Shown here: in pieces, positions 49,761-60,574 of the stretch
How positions within the stretch are numbered: the first letter of the stretch is position 1
Layout: each line of letters starts with the position of its first letter
Source: Todiramphus chloris collaris
Lineage: Eukaryota > Chordata > Aves > Coraciiformes > Alcedinidae
Direction: 5' to 3'
Assembly (NCBI GenBank): GCA_025345505.1
Contig: JANVCC010000021.1
Location: 32,235,851-32,299,850 of the forward strand
DNA: 64,000 bases
Notes under the pieces: model-generated
Seen by the model: only the letters and a program-made list of their open reading frames with translations
Told to the model about the DNA's origin: nothing
Database searches by the model: none
Program-made: the position numbers and the translations under genes

Positions 49761-51480
49761 GGAATAATAGAATCATGGAATCAGTTAGGTTGGAGAAGAC
49801 CTTCAAGATCATTTTGTACAACTGTTAACAATGCTAAGCCTACCACTAAACCATGTCTGTAAATATCACATCTACACATCTTTTAAATACCTCTAGGAAT
49901 GGTGACTCCACCACTTCCCTGGGCAGCCTGTTAACACTTTTGGTGAAAAAATTCTTCCTAATGTTTGATCTAAACCACCCTTGGTACTACCTGGGGCCAT
50001 CTCCTCTTGTCCTATCACTTGTTACTTGGGAGAAGAGACTGACACCCACCTATCTACAACCTCCCTTCAGGCAGTTGTAGAAAGCAATAATGTCTCCACT
50101 CAACCTCCTTTTCTCCAGGTGAAACAACCCCAGTTCCCTCAGCAGCTCCTAGTAAGACTTGTACCCTAGACTATGCAACATCTTCATTTCCATTTTTTGG
50201 ACACACTGCAGTGCCTTGATATCCTTCTTATAGTGAGTGGCCCAAACCTGAACACAATATTTAAGGTATGGCCTCATCAGTGCTGAGTACAGGGAGATAA
50301 TCATTTCCCTAGCCCTGCTGGATACACGCTCTGATACAAGCCAGGAAACTGTGGGCCTTCTTGGCCACCTGGGCACACTGCGGGCTCATATTCAGCTTAT
50401 TCTCAATTAGTACCCCAGGTCCCTTTCTGCCTAGCAGCTTTCCAGCTCCAAGCCTGGAGTGTTGCATTGTCACCCAAGTGCAGGACCTGGTACTTGGCCT
50501 TGAATCTCATGCCATTGACCTCAGACAACCAATCCAGCCTTCCCAGGTCCCTCTGTAGAGCCTCCCTATGCTCAAGATCAACACTCCTGCCTAACTTGGT
50601 GTTGTCTGTAAACTTGCTGAGGTTGCCCTTGATCCCCTCATACAGATCACTGATAAAGATATTAAACAGAAGCGGCACCAGTACTGAGCCCTGGGGAACA
50701 CCATTTGAGACTGGATGACAGATGAGTTTAATTTCATTTACCACTACTCTTTGAACCCAGTCACCCAGCCACATTTTTACCTAGCAAAGAGTATGCCAAC
50801 CCAAGCCATGAGCAGACAGTTTTTCCAGGAGAATGCTGTGGGAAGCAGTGTTGAAAGCTTTATTAAAATCTAGGCAGACAACTTCCACAGCCTTTCCCTC
50901 ATCTACTAAGCAGGTCACCTCATCATAGATGGAGATCAGGTTAGTGAAGCAGGACTTACCTTTTGTAAACTCCTGTCAACTGAGCCCGATCATCAAGTTG
51001 TCCTGTATGTGCCTTTTGGTGGCACTCAGAATGATCTGCTCCATAACCTTCCTTGAAACCGAGGTCAGACTCACAGGCCTGTAGTTCCCCGCCCTCCTTG
51101 ATCTTCTTTTAGATGGGAAACACATTTGCTAAACTCCAGTCAACTGGAACCTCCCTGGTTATCCAGGACTGCTGATAAATGATGGCAGGTAGCTTGGTGA
51201 TCACTTTGCCAACTCCCTCAGCACTCTTGGGTGGATCCCACCCAGCCCCATAGACTGTGTAGGTCTAAGTGATGTAGCAGGTCACTGACCATTTCCCCTT
51301 GGATTATGGGGACTTCATTCTCCTCCTCTTCCTTGTCTTCCAGCTCAAGAGGCTAGGCAGTCAGAGAATGAATAGTCTTACTATTAGAAACTGAGGCAAA
51401 GAATGCATTCTGTACCTCAGGAGTTATTCTGGGAGTCACAAAAGTTTTTCTGATAATGGCATCCACTTGCATTCTCTTCT
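49761..51480 (-). mobile_element. CR1 LINE, 5'-truncated copy (about 1.7 kb)
   Basis: The longest CR1 in the window, in minus orientation. The octamer-like tail is GGAATAAT, AGAATCAT, GGAATCAG (49761-49784). The 3' UTR (AGGTTGGAGAAGACCTTCAAGATCAT) and then ORF2 follow, reaching back through the reverse transcriptase domain to upstream ORF2 sequence near 51420-51480, where similarity fades. Its UTR ending matches the style of the 60.6-62.0-kb copy (same subfamily group). It is decayed: several frame breaks, and a lost catalytic residue. Confidence 0.93.
49890..51480 (-). pseudogene. CR1 ORF2 reverse transcriptase remnant, catalytic motif lost
   Basis: Minus-strand reading. The RT fingers motif NYRPVSLTS is recognisable near 51086-51060. 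An open block at 50774-50403 contains SNGVPQGSVLVPLLFNIFIS, the motif before the active site, and then KFTDNTKLG where CR1 reverse transcriptase normally has KFADDTKL. The second catalytic aspartate of the metal-binding motif is thus Asn, which would abolish polymerase activity. A block in another frame at 50376-50149 holds SALMRPYLKYCVQVWATHYK. Domain order is normal; the endonuclease domain is absent or unrecognisable. Confidence 0.88.
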
Positions 51481-53351
51481 GGTGAGATAACAGGTGCTTT
51501 CTACTTTGAGATTTTTGGAAGAAATGAGTGAGGTAAAAAACACGTTCCTATGTCTGAACTCCGACAGTTTGGAGATTAGGAGAAGGGAAATGAGGAATAG
51601 TTCAAGAGATAGGTCTGGTTACCATGAAGTGAAAATCCAGTGAATTTCATAAACTAAGTAAAACAGTGGTCCAGAATGTCTATCTTAGCAGTGGTTCAAC
51701 AATCTTACAATTCCAGAGCTGACTTTGCTTTTTTATAATTCCTCTTACTAACAATGGTAATATCAGGGAAAACAAATCAACAAACAAAAATTCTGTGTAA
51801 TAATTGCCCACTTCATAGCATGAGATGACTACTCTGTAATGTGTCTTATAAACTTAGAACTTAGAAAACTAACCTTCCTGGTTAAATAATTACTGGTTAA
51901 GAGCAAAATATGATTTCAGGTGTCATCCTAGAAACACCTTACACATGTAAATAGTGAATATCATGGGAATTAATTATATGGATAAGGGTTGCATATCTGG
52001 GCCCTTGGACACTTTGGCATCCTGAGTAGAGGCTGCTTTTGAGACATAAGTAGTTTTGTGGAAGCCACTGCAAATCTCATATTACCTACATTTTAATATT
52101 GGAAAATTTTAATGTTCATTCCATATCAGACAGTAGATGTGGACAAAGTAAATAGTAATAGATCATATTCTATTCAGTAGTAGCCAGAATTAAGTTTATG
52201 CTAGGACAGGAGAAGCAGAGAATTTGTTATTATCTTTACTATTGCTGGGACCCTATAGCATATTTTAAGATGAAAAAACAAAGGTATGTATGCATAAAAT
52301 TACATACATGCTTATAATTTATAAGCATACTTAAGTATTGTGTTTAGACATACTAAGTATGGTAAAGCTTTTCCAATTGCTTAACAATTTTTATGGAACT
52401 GTGGCTTATATCCTGATGAAAAGTACAAAAGAAAAAAGCTGTCCTTTACCATTGGTGTCTTCCAAATCATATAATTCCTGATTGAAAGGGCTGAGAAAAA
52501 GGAGCTTTTCAGCCTTAGGATAACCAATTCAGAACCATTAAGCGTAGCTCAATCTCCTGTACAGAGGGGGGAAAAAAAAAAAAAAAAAAGAAAAATTGGA
52601 TTGAGGATAAAGTACAGTGTATGCCAAATCCCAAATAATGTGTAGAGAAAGCTACAAGCAAATGAAAGAATTCTGCATAGAATTGAATATGGTTGTGTAT
52701 ATTATATAGATAAATAGACTGTAATAGACTGGAGAGCACAAAACTCAGTAGACCTTTGTTTCAGTACACTGAAGAGCATCCCTAAGTTTCCCCTTTGGTA
52801 CTGAAGCCTAACATGCAATTGGCAAAGTGTCATTTCCATGTTTGGAAGGTTCGCTTTTCAGAAGTGCTGAGTGCGGTCTTGTAACATTCTGCACATTCAC
52901 TTTTTTTGTCATTTGAAATAGGCATGAATTCTCTTTTCTGTTTTGAAAAGACATTTGCCATAATGGAAGTATATGTGGTATACTTCTCATTGGTACTTCT
53001 TCCAAAACTCATTATGAAGTATACGGTGACATCAAACAAAACAGTGTTGTGCCCTTTTTTCAGTTGAGATGCTAAAATCTATCCCATCCATATTTCATTC
53101 CATGCACATTTCTACCTAATCTAATTGGAGCCAAACTTGTAACATAAGAAGGTTGTTTTAACAGTAAGAGATATATATTTATTTGTCTATACCAGGTGCA
53201 ATGTTTAACAAAATAACCTATATCAAATATGAGGTATAGGAAAAAAACCAAGTACAACATATAGTTTAGATATAATATGCAAAACAAGAAGATATCATGC
53301 ATTTGTGTAACATGAATGAGGTAATGAGGGCCAGAACAGTCATCACTATTA
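51481..53351. other. Unique DNA between CR1 copies
   Basis: No gene is seen. It contains a cluster of three inverted repeats at 52284-52338 and an A18 run preceded by six G at 52566-52589. The minus-strand open frames near 52800-53300 are short, Phe/Tyr/Leu-rich and unrecognisable. Confidence 0.5.
52284..52338. repeat. Cluster of three consecutive perfect inverted repeats
   Basis: First: GTATGTA (52284-52290) and TACATAC (52301-52307) around a 10-base loop. Second, directly abutting: ATGCTTATAA (52308-52317), one T, TTATAAGCAT (52319-52328). Third: the palindrome ATACTTAAGTAT (52327-52338), overlapping the second by two bases. All arms are perfect. They are AT-rich and could form adjacent hairpins or cruciforms. 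Confidence 0.85.
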
Positions 53352-54069
53352 ATACAGGCTGGGGGATGAGGTGATAGAAAGCAGCCCTGTGGAAGAGGAC
53401 TTAGGGGTGCTGGTGGACGAAAAGCTGGACATGAGCAGACAGTGTGCGCTTGCAGCCCAGAAGGCCTGTTGCATCCTGGGCTGCATCAAAAGAAACGTGG
53501 CCAGCAGATCGAGAGAGGTGATTCTGCCACTTCGCTCTGCTCTGGTCAGACCTCACCTGGAGTACTGCATCCAGTTCTGGAGCCTTCAGTATAGGAGGGA
53601 CATGGACCTGATGGTGCAGGTCCAGCAGGGGGCCATGGAAACGATCGGGGGCTAGAGCACCTCTCCTACAAAGACAGGCTGAGGGAGCTGGGGTTGTTCA
53701 GCCTGGAGAAGGCTCTAAGGAGACCTTATAGCATCTTCCCAGTACCTGAAGGGGGCCTACAAGAAGGTGGGAAAGAGACTCTTTATAAAGGCACGTAGTG
53801 ACAGGACAAGGTGCAATTTTTTCAAACTAGAGAAGAGTAAATTTAGATTGGATGTTAGAAGCAAGATCCTTACCATGAGGGTGGTGGAACACTGGAACAG
53901 GTTGCCCAGGGAGGTAGTTGAGGCCCCATCCCTGGAGATATTCAAGGTGAGGCTCGATGAGGCTTTGCATAACCTGATCTAGTTGAGGATGTCCCTGCTC
54001 ACTGCAGGGGGGTCAGACTAGATGACCTTTAGAGGTCCCTTCCGTCCCAAACCATTCTATGATTCTATG
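53352..54069 (+). mobile_element. CR1 LINE, 5'-truncated copy (about 0.7 kb)
   Basis: A plus-strand copy. It enters in ORF2 ([20 protein letters not shown]), runs through the C-terminal region to the natural ORF2 stop (TAG, 53980-53982), and then a short 3' UTR with GGGTCAGACTAGATGACC. It ends in octamers (ATTCTATG, ATTCTATG; up to 54069). The C-terminal coding part is well preserved, so this is among the less decayed copies, but it has frameshifts. Its start lies within unique DNA with no visible target-site duplication, as is normal for CR1. Confidence 0.94.
53371..53982 (+). pseudogene. CR1 ORF2 C-terminal region, frameshifted
   Basis: The first open block (53371-53655) contains [20 protein letters not shown] and ends at TAG 53653-53655, just where the family reads GLEHLSY in a neighbouring frame; a 1-base indel near 53645 explains this. 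Further shifts lie near 53740. The final block (53767-53982) has SDRTRCNFFKLEKSKFRLDV and [20 protein letters not shown], and ends at the expected position after HNLI. It carries no RT active site because the copy is truncated downstream of it. Confidence 0.88.
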
Positions 54070-55148
54070 AATATTACTGTGGCAAAGCTAATTTTGCATA
54101 ACCATTATGAAATATTTTATCTTTTACTTAAATAGTTGGCTGACTTTTATGCTTCCTTGCTAAGTAAGGAAAAGTAAATTAGTCAGAATAGTATTGTTAT
54201 CTCAGTAATTGTGTAGATTTTTCATATGAAAATAGTATTGGACTTCAGGCCATGGTTTTTAACTGATGACAAAATTTAGGTAGTGTAGGCATCTAGGTGA
54301 AAAGTTTTTGGTGAAAAATAATGATCATTTATCTAAATCTGCTCTTCCTGATAAGATGTTCTACTACTGTGTTCACAGTATGAAGAAAATGGCCAAAATA
54401 TTGCTGGAAATACAGTATTTATGTAGCATTAGTGTATATTTTTTGTACTTGTGTAGTACTTAGGAAAAAAATTACAGTGCACTCTTTTCCCTGTTGGTGG
54501 CTTTCAAATTAGAGCCATTTCATTGTTTCATGATTGTGGAATTGTTATCAATGAGAATTAAACCTTAATAAAAATTTTTAAAGTGAAGAATAACACACAT
54601 ACCAATCATCTTGAACTTATGTTTGTCAATACTCATAGGCTAAAACCACCTCTCATACTCCTGTGAGACAAGCCATATTCATACTTCTTTATTATTCAAC
54701 GTAATATAGGATCCATTTCTTCTAGGCTTTTAAAATTAAATTCTTTGTTGCTCCTAACGAGCTTCTCCTCTTTTGCTATTGAACACTGGACTACAATAGA
54801 ATATTTATGCCAGAGAGTGTTCAGTGCATGTCTTGTGGACTGGATTCAACCTAAAACCAGTCTTGAAGACTAACTGTAAACCCTCAGACATATCTAAACC
54901 ATTTGATGAGTGGAATGTGGATGTCTCAAAATACAGCACTGACACAAATATGTAATCCACATGGTGCTTTGTAGGTGGTGTTGTACAGGATATACCAGGT
55001 CAAGATGGGAAAGGTAGAAAATAAACTTTTTATGCTACTTTAATATTTTTTTTCCTGGATAAAAGGAGAAAATAACCATAGGACCATGTCTGAATATTGA
55101 GGCATTATCTGAACATTGAGAAAAACAAACAGTATCAAAGCAGAGTCA
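54070..55148. other. Unique AT-rich DNA, no gene seen
   Basis: No repeat family, open frame of interest or motif is recognised. Confidence 0.5.
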
Positions 55149-55305
55149 ATTCATAGAATCACAGAACAGCTGACATTGTATGGGACCTTGAAAGATCATC
55201 TGGTGCAAACTTTGGTGGGAAAGGGAGCCTTAATGAGATTATCTAGCACCCTGTGCAATTACATCTTGAAAACCTCCAGTTATGGAAGTTGTTGGGGAAG
55301 GAGAG
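55149..55305 (-). mobile_element. CR1 LINE, short divergent 3' fragment
   Basis: A minus-strand CR1 3' end: the tail TCATAGAATCACAGAACAGC (55149-55168) is followed by TGGGACCTTGAAAGATCATC and, further on, CATCTTGAAAACCTCCAG, the usual UTR and ORF2-end landmarks in the right order and spacing. Internal sequence is diverged and the similarity fades near 55305. It is older or more decayed than the 7.5-kb copy. Confidence 0.7.
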
Positions 55306-56859
55306 GAGAAAAAGTACACTACATCTTTCTTTGTAGTAGGTAGTCACACCATAGCTCAATTGGGGTTGCCCATCTTCTCTCAAGTATTATCCCTGGGTCA
55401 GATATATTGATAAGACTCTCTGCAGTATCCATTTTGTGAGCATTCAACTTCTCTTCAAGGCAGTTACAGCCCTCTGTAGCATTTTGTTCACACAGCTAGC
55501 CCCACAAATGCTGCTGCTCTATGTGCCTTCACCCTCAGTATCTTCACTTTCTTTCTAGTTACCCTCAAACCCTGACAGAACTTACCAGGTTTTGTGCTGC
55601 AGGTTTTGTCAGATGAAAGCAATAGTAGCAGTTAGTTGAACCTCTATATTGTTTATCTCCCTGCTATCTAGTTTAATAGCTTCTGTTGAATGAGGCCTCT
55701 GACAAGTCAGTAGAATCTGAATCTTTGAAAATTGTAGGTGGTTTTAATGCTATATAATTAAATTGGCTTTTAGTATAATACCAATAAGAATAAATAGAAT
55801 ACTACTGTTTTCGTTCAAAACCTCTAACAGATATTTAAAATACTTAAAAGTTTTCTCTCACTCCCACTCCCCCCCCCCCCCGCCCGCTTTGAGAATGTAA
55901 TGAAATTAATAACAGTGGAACGAAGAATTATTTGAGAATACTGTTCAAAATCAATGATCCTGCTTCTACCAAGTATCTTTCACACTCTCTTTTTGATTTA
56001 GTTTTCAGTTAACAGATCAGATTTGAGGAAAAGCTCTTTTATGCTTGTGCCTATCATTATTTACTTCACTGAAAGTCTTCATATAGGAAAGAACCAGGGA
56101 AAGCAAAGCTAATGAATTAGAAAAGAAACAGTTTAAGAACAAAAGGGGGAAGAAGAATACCTTATCTTTCCAAGCAGCAAGACAAGCAGAAAGGAGAAAA
56201 AAATGTGGTAAGGAAGCTGCAGAGAATAGGAAACACAGAAAGAACAGCGCTTCTTGTTTGGAATCATTGCGTATGTCTTCCAGCTGCAGGATGTTAAGCA
56301 ACATGTCTATAATGTAGCTGGAGGTTAAGGTAGGACTTGAAGACAATTGGGACACATGGTACCAATTGTATAGCTGCCACAGAAAAAATGTATTTGGTTC
56401 TGCATCTAGAAATTTCACAGTTGCTCCAAACTCATGCACAGGTAATGCTTATACTTATTGACAATGAGTGACAAATCCAGTCAGTTAATTGGAATGCAGT
56501 GAAGTGGAATACAATAGAGCATAGCACGATTACTCTGCAAAAGGGAAGACCAAAGTCCTAGTACTAGGATTTCAAAGAAGATACTAAAATACTAGGATAA
56601 TAGGAAAATAGAACAGAATAGTGATTTATTATGTTACAGTCTCCCTCTAAAACTGCCCAGATGTCTCAAGATAAAGTGCAACCAAAACAAGCAGAGCAAA
56701 GGACAAAATAATCAAACAGAGATGTGAAAATCCACTTCCAAATTTTTTCCAAATTATTTTTAAAAGTATTGTCTTCTCAATCAAGAAACATGGCATATAA
56801 CCTTTATTTTAAAACTTTTTTAACAGTTAGTCTGTGAAAGATTCCCAAGAATATCAACA
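55306..56859. other. Unassigned DNA, possible old repeat, purine-rich tract
   Basis: The stretch 55306-55720 is of mixed composition and could be an old unrecognised repeat, but I cannot name one. C13 lies at 55869-55881, followed by GCCCG. The plus strand is purine-rich at about 56085-56245, which leaves the minus strand open for 140 codons (56017-56439) with a Phe/Leu/Ser-rich hydrophobic peptide; this looks compositional, not a gene. Confidence 0.4.
55869..55881 (+). repeat. C13 homopolymer
   Basis: Thirteen C followed by GCCCG, isolated in AT-rich DNA. Confidence 0.93.
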
Positions 56860-57760
56860 GTTGTAAGTGCCAAGTCCTTCTTTGAATCTTGGTAAGGTCT
56901 TGACATCAGTGACACCCTGTGGCATTGAGTTCCATAATCTAATTATGTACTGCATTAAAAAGTATGTCCTTTTATCAGATTTGGAGCTGCTGCTTTTCAC
57001 TTTCACTTAGTGTCCTTTTGTTCTTGAATTATGAGATGCAGGACTACAGAAGCTCCTGATCTATTTTCTCTTTGCCACTTACCATTTTTTATACTTTCAT
57101 CATATCCCTCCTTATTCATCTTTTTTTCTTAGGTTAACAATTCCAATTTTTTTCAGCCTTTTCATATGAAGGCTTCTCTATATACCTAATTATCACAATC
57201 ACTCTTCTCTGAATATCTTCTAATTCAGTAATATCTTTTTTTGTGATGGGGTGACCAGTACTTCACGCTATTCCAGAGGAGGGAAAATTATTGATTCACA
57301 TAATGACATTATATTTTCTTTCTTATTCTCCAACTCATTTCTTATGCATCTTAACATTTTACTTGCTTTTTTGACTGCAGCTGCACATCAAGCAGAGCTC
57401 TTCATTGAGCTGTCTGCAATGAGGCCCAGGTGTTTTTTCCTAGGTTAGCACTCTTAATTGAGCTCTCTGGCAAAGTGATGATTTGTTACAGGGATTTTTC
57501 TTCATCAATATGCATTACTTTGCATTTAGTAAATTATTTTCACCTCTCTTAGGATGGCCCATCCATCCAGCTTGGTCAGTTACCTCTGAGATTCCTGTCT
57601 TCTTCAGACTTGGTTAACAGAATTTTTTTGTGTTATCTGCAAATATTGCACATCATTGTTCACTCATTTTGTTTTCAGATTAATTAATATACATTGAACA
57701 CCTGGTCCTTGTATGGTTCCTTGAAGCATCCTGCTGTTAACTTTTTGCTATAATGAATAT
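56860..57760 (-). mobile_element. Ancient CR1/L3-type LINE remnant
   Basis: A minus-strand remnant about 0.9 kb long, far more diverged than the other copies. Read left to right it follows the landmark order of L3-like CR1: GTTCCATAATCTAATTATGT, a segment like CTAGTTCTTGTGTTATGAGA, TTTCATCATATCCCTCCTTA, TTTTTTTGACTGCAGCTGCACATCAAGCAGA, then CAATATGCATTACTTTGCATTTA, TTATCTGCAAATATTGCACAT and ATACATTGAACACCTGGTCC. This order corresponds to the antisense of ORF2 in old amniote CR1/L3 elements. No open coding frame survives and the octamer tail is not visible. Edges are approximate. Confidence 0.75.
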
Positions 57761-60574
57761 TGACAATATATACACATTTTTTTATCTTTGGGGAAAGTTT
57801 TGCTTTATTTTGCATCCTGTCCCTAAATGACATAGTCATTGTCTGAGATGGAGACTGAGTTCGTCTCTTGAGAGATACATTGTTCTTGCCACAATTATTC
57901 AGTTACTCTAACAAGGTTAAGGATCTGATACCTTCACAATTAAATCTAAATCTCTGAAAGACAGCTATGCTCTTTGTGACCACAAGTATGGAAATCAAGT
58001 ACAGAGGATGGAAAAGCAGCGAATTCATTCAGTGTGTTGGGCAGACACATTCAAAATTAAGACGGGAGTAAGCTTTTAACAAAGCAGTTCTTAACACTGT
58101 CTTGGTGATAATCCTAAGAACCAGGAATATAATCAGTCTAAATAGGCAAGTGTGTAAGAGTCAACTTCTTACACCTGAGAATTTATGTGAAAATAAGGAA
58201 ATAAAGGAAACTAGTGGTAAGATCTAGGCAGCTGTTAATTTTCCAGACTTTCTTTCAAAATCTAATATGAACAAAAGTATTTTAAGATTTGGAATCCTCA
58301 AAGGTCCTGTGGAAAAAGAGAAAGGCAAACTTTTTTTTTGAGGCTTTATATGTCCTGACATCCCCTAGGCCTGCTTATTTCCTGGTATCTCTCTCTCTTT
58401 CTCTCAAGTGTTCCCCATCCTCTCCCTGAGAGAGTCTATGTCTGCTTCATCAACAATGACTGCCTACAGTATGCAACAGACTCCACCACCTTTCTTCATA
58501 AAGAAGATTGCTTGCATAGAGGAAGGCTCCTCAGACTGCTTGGGACACCTTGCACAGATGCATGCCACTGCCTTGAATTCAGAACGGATACTAAAAGAGA
58601 TCCTGAACATTTTGGTGGAAATATGATCAGTCACCTGCAACTCAGACCCTACCTGTTTGGTAAAGGAACTATAAGGACAACTAGAACTTCTCGCGATATT
58701 GCCAAAGTTTTATCTGATGGAAATACGGTATATTCCATACCATAGTCCACCCAAACCTAAACCAAACTATTTCGGGTGTAATGGAGGTTGACAACAGGTA
58801 TCAAGTCTTTCTTTTCTGAATGAGCGTATTAAAATGCTAGTAACCTTTCCACAACTAGTCCTGGAGCCTAGTAAGATTTAAGGGCAGAACACGGGTTATA
58901 ATATATGGATATTTGTGGACCACATACACATACATATATATATATATGTATGCACACATATATAACTCTGCGTGTATATGAGTATATATACAATACATAT
59001 GCTTTTTCTGTAAGCAAGCTATTTTGATAGAGTCAAATACAGGATGCTGAATTATAACAGGTAAACTTGACACCATGACCTTCTTTTCCATACATAGCAA
59101 CACAGAAATTATCAGTATAATACAGCACAATCAAAAATATAAATAGAATTTCTTATTTGAAGGAAGAATAGGAAGAAAACTCGGTGCTTTTCACTTAATT
59201 TTGGAAAGTTCTAAAATACCACAGTGCTTGTGCAGCATAAGAAAGTTACAGGGATAAAACATAAATTGTACAGTCACACCTATTAATGAGCATAATGTTA
59301 TATTAATGATGTTTTGGCATGAAGTATAAGAACAGAAACTGTACTGTGTGCCATTTAGTTAATCTAGAAGAAAAAAAATGCATACCAAAAATAGGAGCTC
59401 ACTGCATTAAACAATTCAAAGCTGAATGCTTTTCACAATATATTTGCAAAATAAGCAGCAACCTAATAAAAAGTTATGTAAGTCTTTACAGTTTGCCAAA
59501 CACAACTAAGAATATGACTTCATGTTAAGTGATTGAAGGTTGAGTTTTGCAGAAAGAGTATACATGGAAAACAGAATACTGCGCCTGCTGCTGGCTTCAT
59601 AAAGGACATATCTATGCTTTGCATTTGCTGTGGGTTAATGTATCTTTTGAAATGTGTGTATACTCAGTATTAAGAGATAAATGTATGCTTTTTTAATGGT
59701 GCGTTGCCATTTGGGAGAATAGCACAAAATACTTTTCACCATATCTAGGAGACTGTCACTCACTAAATGAAGCCTGTAGACCAGTATTTTTCATGTAAAC
59801 CCACTGTTATAAAGTGTATCAATAAATAAGCATTAAAACGCTGTCTGAAATAAATCTGCATCCTGATAATATTCCAGTGAAGAATTGAAACACTTTTTTT
59901 TACAGGATTTTTTTTTTCTTTTCTCTTTGTCTAGAGCCTATATCAAAATTCATGTGAACATAGAAAAGATTCATCAGTGCTTTTCAAGCAGGTTTTTTTG
60001 GTTCCCTCTTTTTCTTAAAAGGCTGTGCATCTGCCTGTGTTCCCCAGACTTTGGTAGGATATTGGAACCCATGAGAGATGCTGCAATTTTAAAATGAAGT
60101 GTTTTAATACCTTCCCTCACTCCATCCTGTTAGTCTCTGGTAATGATTTCTTCGTGGTGGTGTATCAGTGGTTATAATTTTAATGTACAAGACAAGTGAA
60201 GCAACACAGTGTGAATAAGCTGTGAAGGATTATACTGGCTAACATCCCTGTTTGTTTGGAAAGTCCTTTTTTATATCCTTAAATCTGTGAAAAAGAAATG
60301 CATCAGCTTCTGGTCATGAGTGTTTCCGTAATAATTGGGAGCTGGCTTGGGTGATATTTTTACTACCGCTGCACTTCAAGTTCATATGAACCCTAAAATC
60401 ATTATGATTTTTTTTTTTTTCTTTAGGGTAGGCAAACTCATAGAATTATGGGGCACAAAAGGTAACCTTTATGAATTTTAGCTGCTATTTTTTTGCCATT
60501 TTCCTGAGATTCACAGCTATAGAAAAGTTTTTGTGTGAGATCTTTACTTAGCTATTGTACATTTAATCAAGGAG
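57761..60574. other. Unique AT-rich DNA with AT/CA microsatellite
   Basis: No gene is recognised. A compound CATA/TA/TG tract lies at 58919-59000. T11 is at 60410-60420. Two overlapping plus-strand frames at 58408-58745 encode unrecognised short peptides. Confidence 0.5.
58919..59000 (+). repeat. Compound TA/CA/TG microsatellite
   Basis: CACATACACATACA passes into (TA)n, then GTATGCACACATATATA and later GTGTATATGAGTATATATACA. It is imperfect and interrupted. Confidence 0.85.
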
